Source: an uncultured Pseudomonadota bacterium (GTDB taxonomy: Bacteria; Pseudomonadota; Gammaproteobacteria; Burkholderiales; Thiobacillaceae). From it: 15,136 nucleotides of DNA. Below, one piece after another: positions 7,271-13,004 of this stretch; positions within the stretch are counted from its first letter, which is position 1, and each line of letters begins with the position of its first letter. The stretch covers positions 1 to 15,136 of the forward strand of contig CAISDD010000438.1 in the NCBI GenBank assembly GCA_903883985.1, written 5' to 3'. The notes under the pieces were generated by a model. It was not told the DNA's origin and made no database searches. It saw only the letters and a list, made by a program, of their open reading frames with translations. A program made the translations under genes and the position numbers.

Positions 7271-7313
7271 TGCGACGGCAGCTTAATGAAGGCAAGTTAC
7301 GCGACATTACTTA
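7236..7313 (+). repeat. Left copy of a 78/79-bp inverted duplicate
   Basis: This segment reappears as its reverse complement at 15058-15136 with, by eye, one substitution (7275 versus 15096) and one extra base in a G-run. The match covers the second REP hairpin and head plus a 43-nt unique tail ending at 7313, where similarity stops. The right copy runs into the window edge, so the full match may be longer. Confidence 0.95.
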
Positions 7314-7485
7314 TCCAGGGATGGTCCCGGAATCTTGTTAGGCAAGCTAACGGAATTGCATGGGTGCGTCCAGTGAGATCTTTCACGTTAATGAGTGTCC
7401 AGCTTGCGTGGAATACGCAGCGGAGCGATTCCGACCTAGCTTTGGGTAGACCGCGCCGTGCTGTATCCAGGCGGGCAAGGCGCCG

Positions 7486-7513
7486 GGAACTTTCCCGCCA
7501 CATTGCTTTCAAT
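7486..7513 (+). promoter_or_regulatory. sigmaE (RpoE)-type promoter of the small-Hsp gene
   Basis: GGAACTT (7486-7492) is a perfect match to the RpoE -35 element. After exactly 16 nt comes TCAAT (7509-7513), one base from the TCAAA -10 consensus. Transcription would start near 7519-7521, leaving a leader of about 40 nt before the AGGAGA site and the ATG at 7560. This places the exported small heat-shock protein under envelope-stress control. It is inferred from sequence only. Confidence 0.7.
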
Positions 7514-7559
7514 GGTTCACGGCGCATCCTTCGCGCCGGATTATTTTTCAGGAGACCCC

Positions 7560-8081
7560 ATGAAAATCGCTCGACTCTCCCTACTCGCACTCGCGCTGGC
7601 CACGGGCAACCTTCATGCCAGCGAATGCAGCCAGCACGGCGATGCGCCAGCCAGCCCTGAGGTGAGCGCACCGGCGCCCGCCCATGCCTATTACTACAAC
7701 CCCTGGGCCGAGCTGATGCGTATGCAAAGGCTGATGGACCTCAACACATTGAACGCACTACCCATGATGTATGTCCCGGCGCGTGCACCGGCGGCCCAGG
7801 CCTCCGTCCTGCAACGCACGGAAGAAGGCTATCGGATCGATATTCCGCTGCGTGGCTTCAAGGCGGATGACATCCGGGTTCGTCTGGAGGGATTGTTGCT
7901 CACGGTGTCTGCCCACACTTCCAGCAAGGCTTTGTCCGGGCTGTCGGACGAGCAAAGCAGCGTGGCCCTGACCCTAACCCTACCCGGCCAGGTGGCGGCT
8001 GAGGAAATGAAGCAAAGCTTCAAGGACGGCGTCCTGACGCTCACCCTTCCCAGCCGCAAGAACGCGACGGGTTCGCTGTAA
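7560..8081 (+). CDS. Exported Hsp20/alpha-crystallin-domain small heat-shock protein
   Basis: The 173-aa protein has a Sec-type signal peptide (MKIARLSLLALALATGNLHA, likely cut after Ala20; no twin arginine and no lipobox). An Ala/Pro-rich linker and an sHsp-like segment NPWAELMRMQRLMD (47-60) follow. The alpha-crystallin domain spans about 83-167: GYRIDIPLRGFKADDI, then LPGQV, then the hallmark DGVLTLTLP (156-164). The C-terminus is short and lacks the I-x-I motif that links oligomers in cytosolic sHsps. Expected role: ATP-independent holdase for unfolded proteins in the periplasm. AGGAGA at 7550-7555 fixes the start at 7560. It stands alone behind its own sigmaE-like promoter, convergent with the LPS block. 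Confidence 0.88.
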   Translation: MKIARLSLLALALATGNLHASECSQHGDAPASPEVSAPAPAHAYYYNPWAELMRMQRLMDLNTLNALPMMYVPARAPAAQASVLQRTEEGYRIDIPLRGFKADDIRVRLEGLLLTVSAHTSSKALSGLSDEQSSVALTLTLPGQVAAEEMKQSFKDGVLTLTLPSRKNATGSL

Positions 8082-8111
8082 TGGAACGCGTTAGCGTGAA
8101 GGTCCCGTAGT

Positions 8112-8135
8112 CCCCCCCCCGGGTCGGTCCGGGGG
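8112..8135. terminator. GC-only hairpin between convergent genes
   Basis: A run of nine C (8112-8120) leads into the stem CCCCCGG/CCGGGGG (8116-8122 with 8129-8135, GTCGGT loop). It lies in the 73-nt gap between the small-Hsp gene and the convergent glycosyltransferase. There is no T-run on either strand, so intrinsic termination is doubtful; it may simply block 3' exonucleases. Homopolymer runs like this are also prone to length errors. Confidence 0.35.
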
Positions 8136-8154
8136 TGACTGCCCGCGCCCCCCC

Positions 8155-8904
8155 TCAGCGTTTGTTCAGGTACAACAGCTTCAGGTAGCGGTAATACACA
8201 CCCTCGGCGCTAGAAATCGCCAGCATGAAGCCCTCGCGGCCGTCGAGAAACCCCGCACGCAACAAGTAGCTGCGCAGGAACGCCCAGAGGCCATGCGAAA
8301 CGGCTTTACCCAGACCGCCCTGTTTGCCGCGGGCCAGTGCCTGCTCGGCACCGGCGCTGGAATAGTGGTTCACCTTGTTCAGCACTTCCTCCAGCGTTCG
8401 GAAGCTTTCATGTTGGAGCGGCGCCTTCAGCCGGGCGATAGGACCCTGGAATAGCAGGCGTTCATGCACCAGATCGTCGCTGAAACGGGCCGAGCCGCGC
8501 AGGAACAAACGGGCCACGTAATCCGGCCACCAACCGGAATGCCGGATCGTGCGCCCGCAATAACTGGAGCTGCGTGGCAATTCGTACATTTCGGCACGGG
8601 GCCGCGCGAGTGCAGCCTGGATTTCCGCGGCCAGTTCCGGCGTGACCCGTTCGTCGGCGTCCAGCGAGAGCACCCAATCGCCGCTGGCCAGGTCGAGGGC
8701 GCGATTCTTCTGCGGGCCGAAACCGGGCCAGCCGTCGCTGACGTACACCTTGTCGCTATAGCGCCGTGCCAGTTCCACCGTGCCATCCGTGCTGCCGGAA
8801 TCGAGCACGATGATCTCATCGGCGAAGGAAATGGCGTCCAGGGTCGCGCCCAGACGCAGCGCCTCGTTCTTGGTGATGAGGATGACGGACAGACGTGGCT
8901 TCAT
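8155..8904 (-). CDS. GT2 family glycosyltransferase, LPS core (WaaE/KdtX-like)
   Basis: This 249-aa GT-A-fold transferase has SVILITKNE (6-14), LDSGSTDGT (34-42) and the metal/nucleotide-sugar motif Asp82-Ala-Asp84 in SLDADERV. The family is the short GT2 group typified by WaaE/KdtX, which adds glucose to the inner core of LPS in several Gram-negatives; the sugar and acceptor here cannot be read from sequence. No membrane helix is apparent, so it probably acts at the cytoplasmic face. Its ATG overlaps the waaF stop (ATGA), placing it last in the minus-strand order hldE-hldD-waaF-GT2. Confidence 0.88.
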   Translation of the reverse strand: MKPRLSVILITKNEALRLGATLDAISFADEIIVLDSGSTDGTVELARRYSDKVYVSDGWPGFGPQKNRALDLASGDWVLSLDADERVTPELAAEIQAALARPRAEMYELPRSSSYCGRTIRHSGWWPDYVARLFLRGSARFSDDLVHERLLFQGPIARLKAPLQHESFRTLEEVLNKVNHYSSAGAEQALARGKQGGLGKAVSHGLWAFLRSYLLRAGFLDGREGFMLAISSAEGVYYRYLKLLYLNKR

Positions 8905-9926
8905 GTGGGCAGCGCCTCCAACACTTTTTCCGGCATCAGTTGGTTCAGGCAGTCCATGTGACCTAGAGGGCAGACACGCTTAAAGCAAGGGCTGCATTCC
9001 AGGCCGAGACGGAGCACGCGCGCCCGGCCGGACAACGGTGGCGTGTAGCCCGGGTCGGTGGAGCCGTAGACAGCGAACACCGGCACCTCCACGGCGGCGG
9101 CGATGTGCATCAGGCCGGAATCGTTGCTGACCACCGCAGCGCCACAGGCGAGCAGGTCCACGCTCTCTTCGAGAGTAGTGCGCCCGGCAAGGTCGACGCA
9201 GCCGTCGGCAAGACGACGGATCGCCTCGGTCACGGGCCGGTCACGGGCCGAGCCGAACAGCCAGACCTGCCAGCCCGCCTCCAGCTTGGAGCGCGCCACG
9301 GCGGCGTAATGGGCTTCCGGCCAGCGCTTGGCGGGGCCGAATTCGGCCCCAGGACAAAGGGCCAGGACCGTCCGATCCAGGCTCAAGCCCAGGCGGGAAA
9401 GACTGGCTCGTTGCGCTTCCGGGAGAACGGTGAGTTGGGGCTGGGGCACGGACGTGGCGCCCTCACTCCCGGCCCCTCTCCTGGAGGGCGAGGGAGGAAG
9501 GGCAAGGGCCGCATAGCGTTCCACCAACTTGGGGCTGGACCGATGGTCGAGCCGACGCGCGTCGTTGAGCAAGCCGTGGCGGAACTCGCCAAGATAGCCG
9601 GTACGCTGCGGAATGCCCGCGAAGTAGGGAACCAGGGCGGACTTCCAGGAATTGGGCAGGACGATAGCCTGATCGTAGCCGACTGCAGACAGCTCACGCC
9701 CCAGCCGCCAGCGCTGCGCCAAAGCGAAGCGGCCATGTCCGAACGGAGCCACCAGGGCGCGGCGCACCTCCGGCATGCGCGCGAGGATACCGTGGGACCA
9801 CTCTGGGGCGAGTACGTCGAGTGCGATGCCGGGATGGCGCGCGGCCAGCGCCTTGAACAGGCTCTGCGCCATCAGCATGTCGCCCACCCACGAGGGGCCG
9901 ACGATCAGAACCGAGAAACCAGACAA
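8901..9926 (-). CDS. waaF: ADP-heptose:LPS heptosyltransferase II
   Basis: This GT9 (GT-B fold) enzyme transfers the second L-glycero-D-manno-heptose to the LPS inner core. Conserved stretches include VGPSWVGDMLMAQSL, RMPEV, VLPNSWKSALVP, CPGAEFGPAKRWP and SNDSGLMHIAAA. I placed the start at TTG 9926 (341 aa) because AAGGAG (9937-9932) sits 5 nt before it. The GTG at 9932 overlaps that site and would add two residues. An in-frame REP-derived peptide (LPPSPSRRGAGSEG, encoded at 9459-9500) lies in the variable linker between the two Rossmann-like domains. The stop overlaps the downstream glycosyltransferase. Confidence 0.95.
   Translation of the reverse strand: MSGFSVLIVGPSWVGDMLMAQSLFKALAARHPGIALDVLAPEWSHGILARMPEVRRALVAPFGHGRFALAQRWRLGRELSAVGYDQAIVLPNSWKSALVPYFAGIPQRTGYLGEFRHGLLNDARRLDHRSSPKLVERYAALALPPSPSRRGAGSEGATSVPQPQLTVLPEAQRASLSRLGLSLDRTVLALCPGAEFGPAKRWPEAHYAAVARSKLEAGWQVWLFGSARDRPVTEAIRRLADGCVDLAGRTTLEESVDLLACGAAVVSNDSGLMHIAAAVEVPVFAVYGSTDPGYTPPLSGRARVLRLGLECSPCFKRVCPLGHMDCLNQLMPEKVLEALPT
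9459..9500 (+). repeat. REP-like unit translated inside waaF
   Basis: This segment of exactly 42 nt (14 codons on the minus strand) reads GCCCTCACTCCCGGCCCC and then an imperfect G/C hairpin, matching the REP heads at 7191-7270 and 15100-15136. The hairpin is degraded compared with the intergenic copies. It falls in a region where WaaF homologues vary in sequence and length. Confidence 0.8.
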
Positions 9927-9946
9927 AGTCACTCCTTACACTCAAT

Positions 9947-9986
9947 CAAGGCTCAAGGTACAAGGCTCAAGAAGTCTTGAAGCTTG
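9947..9986. repeat. Period-7 CAAGGNN repeat with inverted arm
   Basis: Three and a half heptads (CAAGGCT, CAAGGTA, CAAGGCT, CAAG; 9947-9971) are followed after AAGT by CTTGAAGCTTG (9976-9986). The reverse complement of that arm matches the preceding 11 nt at 9 positions, and TCAAGA-ag-TCTTGA is a perfect 14-mer palindrome. It sits in the hldD-waaF gap. The same CAAGGNN arms occur at 13011-13024, upstream of the array in xseA. Confidence 0.75.
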
Positions 9987-9997
9987 CACCTGCTGGC

Positions 9998-10948
9998 TCA
10001 CACAGGGTTTTGTTCCAGCCAGGCCAGGTACTTGGGTACGCCCTGTTCGACCGTCATGAACTCGGTCGTGTATCCGGCCTGACGCAGCGCGCCGATGTCC
10101 GCCTGGGTATAGCTCTGATAGCGGCCCTTGAGGTGGTCGGGGAAAGGTACGTATTCGATCTCACCCTGGCCGTGATAGCGGACCACCGCGCGTGCCACGT
10201 CGTTGAAGCTCTGGGCGCGGCCGGTGCCGACATTGAAGATGCCGGAGACCTTGGGATGGTCGAGTAGCCACAACTTCACCGAGACGGCATCGTCGACGTG
10301 GATGAAATCGCGCAGTTGCTCGCCGTCGCCGTAGCCATCCGTGCCCGCAAACAGCTTCACCTTGCCCTCTTTCAGTATCTGGTTGTGGAAATGAAAGGCG
10401 ACGCTGGCCATGCTGCCCTTGTGCTGTTCGCGCGGCCCATAGACGTTGAAGTAGCGCAGTCCGCACACCTGGCTAGTCAGCACGCTCTGGTAGTGGCGCA
10501 GGTACTGGTCGAACTGGAACTTGGAGTAGGCGTACATGTTGAGCGGCCGCTCGAACTCGCGCTCCTCCCGGAACACCGGCCCCATGCCGTAGACCGAGGC
10601 GCTCGACGCGTAGATGAAGGGCGCTTCCTGCGATTGGCACCAATGCAGCAACATCTTCGTGTATTCGAAGTTGTTCTTCATGATGAATTCGCCGTCCCAC
10701 TCTGTGGTGGCGGAACAAGCGCCTTCATGGATGACCGCGTCGATCTTGCCAAGCTCCCAGCCAGACTGGATGCGCCGAATGAAGTCGAGTCTATCCATGT
10801 AGTCGACGATATTGCAATCGGCCAGGTTTTTGAACTTGATACCCTCCTTGAGATCGTCAACCACCAGGATGTCGGAAATACCACGCTGGTTCAGCGCCTT
10901 GATCAGGTTGCTGCCGATTAAACCCGCCCCGCCCGTCACGATATACAT
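9998..10948 (-). CDS. hldD: ADP-L-glycero-D-manno-heptose 6-epimerase
   Basis: This SDR-type epimerase converts ADP-D,D-heptose to ADP-L,D-heptose, the donor for LPS core assembly. The N-terminal NADP-binding motif TGGAGLIG (5-12), the Ser cluster ASSASVYG (114-121) and the catalytic Tyr139-x3-Lys143 (MYAYSKFQ) are intact. FNVYGPRE and the HVDD region are standard for the family. I chose the ATG at 10948 (316 aa) because it starts directly with MYIVTGGAG and has AAGGGG 5 nt upstream; the frame is open further upstream but overlaps hldE. It begins 2 nt after the hldE stop. Confidence 0.97.
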   Translation of the reverse strand: MYIVTGGAGLIGSNLIKALNQRGISDILVVDDLKEGIKFKNLADCNIVDYMDRLDFIRRIQSGWELGKIDAVIHEGACSATTEWDGEFIMKNNFEYTKMLLHWCQSQEAPFIYASSASVYGMGPVFREEREFERPLNMYAYSKFQFDQYLRHYQSVLTSQVCGLRYFNVYGPREQHKGSMASVAFHFHNQILKEGKVKLFAGTDGYGDGEQLRDFIHVDDAVSVKLWLLDHPKVSGIFNVGTGRAQSFNDVARAVVRYHGQGEIEYVPFPDHLKGRYQSYTQADIGALRQAGYTTEFMTVEQGVPKYLAWLEQNPV

Positions 10949-10950
10949 GC

Positions 10951-12375
10951 TTACCCCTTCTTGATGGTTGCGATCATGCCCGAGGTGGAATGCCCCGGCA
11001 CAAAAGTCAGAATTTTCACCTCGCCGCCCGAACCCAGCACGCATTCACCACCGGCGATGTCCTCGGACCGGTAATCGCCACCCTTGACCAGCACATCCGG
11101 GCACACACGGCAGATCAGGCGCTCTGGGGTATCTTCGGAAAACGGCACCACCCAATCCACCGCCGCGAGTGCGGCCAGCACGGTCTCGCGGGCGGCGATC
11201 GGGTTCACCGGCCGGGTTTCGCCCTTAAGTCTACGCACAGAAGCGTCGTCGTTCACCGCCACGATCAATCGGTCTCCCAGTGCGCGCGCCTGCTGTAGGT
11301 AAGTCACATGGCCGGCATGGAGGATGTCGAAACAGCCATTGGTCATGACGACGCGCTCACCCGCCTGGCGCGCCCGCATCACCATGGCCACGAGTTCGTC
11401 TTCGGAAACCGCACCGCGGCGTATGGGCAGATGTTCTTCCATCGCCACGGCCAGCTCCGCCGGAGACACGGTCGCCGTGCCTACCTTGCCCACCACCACG
11501 CCGGCGCCGAGGTTGGACAGCAACACCGCATCGATCATCGCTTCACCCGCCGCCAGCGCCGCAGCCAGGACGGCCACCACGGTGTCGCCCGCACCAGTGA
11601 CGTCATAGACCTCGCGCGCGCGAGTGGGCAGGTGCACCGGCACATGGCCCTTCTGCAGCAAACACATGCCTTTTTCGCTGCGCGTCACCAGGAGGGCATC
11701 GAGCCCCAGCGCATCGCGCAAGGCGGAGCCCTTGGCTGCAAGATCAGCATCGTCCGTAATAGGGCCGACGACCGCCTCGAACTCGGACTGGTTCGGTGTC
11801 AACAGGGTCGCGCCGCGATACCGCTCGAAATCCACGCCCTTGGGGTCGATCACCACGGCCAGACCACGCTCGCGCGCCGCGCGGATGAAAGGCTGGGGGT
11901 CGCGCAACACGCCCTTGGCATAATCGGACAGCACCAAGGCCCTTGCCTGCGGCAAGGCACTCAAGAAACGGGCATGGAGGGCGTCGCAGTCAAAACCCTG
12001 AAAGCCATCCTCGAAATCCAGGCGGATGAGTTGCTGGTGCTTGGACAGGATGCGCAGCTTGGTGATGGTGCGACTGCCCGGCACCGGAACGAAGTCGCAA
12101 GCGACACCGTGCTCGGCCAGTCGCGCGGCGAGCAGACCGGCTTCAGTGTCCACGCCCACCAGGCCGACCAGCATTACCGTGGCGCCGAGTGCTGCGGCGT
12201 TGAGGGCCACGTTGGCAGCGCCCCCAGGACGCAATTCGTCCTCTTCCACCTTGACCACGGGTACCGGCGCTTCAGGGGAAATGCGCGAAGTCGAGCCCTG
12301 CCAATAGCGGTCGAGCATGACGTCTCCCACGACCAACACGGACGCTGCAGAAAAATCGGGCAATTTCAGGTGCAT
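10951..12375 (-). CDS. hldE: Bifunctional heptose-7-phosphate kinase / heptose-1-phosphate adenylyltransferase
   Basis: The 474-aa fusion protein carries two steps of ADP-heptose synthesis. Residues 1-315 form a ribokinase-like kinase with GGAANVALN (51-59), DPKG (177-180) and the catalytic base Asp264 in VTGAGD. Residues about 340-474 form a nucleotidyltransferase with TNGCFDILHAGH (345-356), giving the HxGH motif, and a C-terminal GHSTSGMI. Length and order match E. coli HldE (477 aa). Many betaproteobacteria instead carry the two activities as separate proteins, so the fused form is informative about lineage. It is the first gene of the minus-strand operon; no clear Shine-Dalgarno precedes the ATG at 12375. 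Confidence 0.97.
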   Translation of the reverse strand: MHLKLPDFSAASVLVVGDVMLDRYWQGSTSRISPEAPVPVVKVEEDELRPGGAANVALNAAALGATVMLVGLVGVDTEAGLLAARLAEHGVACDFVPVPGSRTITKLRILSKHQQLIRLDFEDGFQGFDCDALHARFLSALPQARALVLSDYAKGVLRDPQPFIRAARERGLAVVIDPKGVDFERYRGATLLTPNQSEFEAVVGPITDDADLAAKGSALRDALGLDALLVTRSEKGMCLLQKGHVPVHLPTRAREVYDVTGAGDTVVAVLAAALAAGEAMIDAVLLSNLGAGVVVGKVGTATVSPAELAVAMEEHLPIRRGAVSEDELVAMVMRARQAGERVVMTNGCFDILHAGHVTYLQQARALGDRLIVAVNDDASVRRLKGETRPVNPIAARETVLAALAAVDWVVPFSEDTPERLICRVCPDVLVKGGDYRSEDIAGGECVLGSGGEVKILTFVPGHSTSGMIATIKKG

Positions 12376-12428
12376 GAGGGGGGCATGGGTGGTTAAATCG
12401 GCGTGTATTCTACTTGGGTCACCACACC
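12376..12428. promoter_or_regulatory. Divergent hldE/gmhA promoter region
   Basis: This 53-nt gap between divergent LPS genes has a plausible -10 on each strand over the same bases: TATTCT on plus (12406-12411) and TAGAAT on minus (12412-12407). Neither has an obvious -35. If both are used, the two promoters would compete for the same site. A TTG at 12414, in frame with gmhA, would overlap this element and is less likely than the ATG at 12429. Confidence 0.35.
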
Positions 12429-13004
12429 ATGCCTTTCATTTCAGCGCTCTTCGACGCCCATCTGGATGCCATCCAGGCGCTACGGACTCAGGAAACCATG
12501 ATCCGGGAACTCGGTGAAGAGTTGATCGCCTGCCTGCGCTACGGCAACCGCATCTTCCTCTGCGGCAACGGCGGCAGCGCCGCAGATGCCCAGCACATCG
12601 CCGCCGAGCTGGTCTGCCGCTTCGAGACCAAGCGCCGCGCGCTGCCCGCCATCGCGCTGACCACCGACACCTCCGCTCTCACCGCCATCGGCAACGATTT
12701 CGGTTATGAACGGGTATTCTCCCGGCAAATTGAGGCGCTTGCGCGTCCCGGCGACGTACTGATCGGCATTTCCACCAGCGGCAACAGCCGCAACGTCATC
12801 GCCGCCATGGAGTTGGCTGACGAGATGGGCGTGATCAGCATTGGTCTGTTGGGTGCCAGTACCGACCATAGCGGCGGAAGGCTGGCCGAGATCGCTGCCC
12901 ACTCCCTGGTCGTGCCGGTGCAGCAAACCGCTCGGGTCCAGGAGTGCCACATCCTCGTCGGCCACATCTGGTGCGCGATGATCGATGCAGCCTTCTCGGA
13001 ATGA
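12429..13004 (+). CDS. gmhA: Phosphoheptose (sedoheptulose-7-phosphate) isomerase
   Basis: This 191-aa SIS-domain isomerase converts sedoheptulose-7-phosphate to D-glycero-D-manno-heptose-7-phosphate, the first step towards ADP-heptose. It has CGNGGSAADAQHIAAEL (45-61) with His56 and Glu60 at the expected metal positions, and STSGNS (115-120) for the sugar phosphate. Gln171 and His179 match the catalytic pair near the C-terminus. The related DnaA-binding protein DiaA shares the fold, but the position beside hldE and hldD and the intact active site favour GmhA. Its stop overlaps the ATG of xseA (ATGA), an unusual functional pairing. Confidence 0.9.
   Translation: MPFISALFDAHLDAIQALRTQETMIRELGEELIACLRYGNRIFLCGNGGSAADAQHIAAELVCRFETKRRALPAIALTTDTSALTAIGNDFGYERVFSRQIEALARPGDVLIGISTSGNSRNVIAAMELADEMGVISIGLLGASTDHSGGRLAEIAAHSLVVPVQQTARVQECHILVGHIWCAMIDAAFSE

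Larger units (their letters stand above)
7125..7559. other. 435-nt intergenic region between tatC and the small-Hsp gene
   Basis: No gene is credible here; a longer open frame across 7145-7660 reads through the palindromes. In order it contains a REP pair (7191-7270), which may also stop or stabilise the tat transcript, and a 78-nt segment duplicated in inverted form at the right edge of the window (7236-7313). Next come about 170 nt of unassigned sequence with a small GTTAG/CTAAC hairpin at 7337-7351, then a sigmaE-like promoter (7486-7513) and a ribosome-binding site at 7550-7555. Confidence 0.8.

Noticed and set aside
7560..7620. Tat signal peptide on the small Hsp, suggested by adjacency to tatABC
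   Set aside because: The n-region is MKIAR with no twin arginine; it is an ordinary Sec-type signal.
7145..7660. 171-codon frame between tatC and the small-Hsp gene
   Set aside because: It reads through the REP palindromes and into the signal-peptide region of the real gene in another frame; no plausible ribosome-binding site or domain.
11308..12396. 362-codon plus-strand open frame antisense to hldE
   Set aside because: It is a GC-rich shadow of hldE: the opposite frame encodes a full-length enzyme with all its motifs, and the antisense translation is His/Arg/Gln-rich with no recognisable domain.
12429..13004. diaA (DnaA initiator-associating SIS protein) instead of gmhA
   Set aside because: DiaA has the same fold, but the GNGGSAADAQH active-site loop, Glu60, Gln171 and His179, plus the hldE/hldD neighbours, favour the isomerase.
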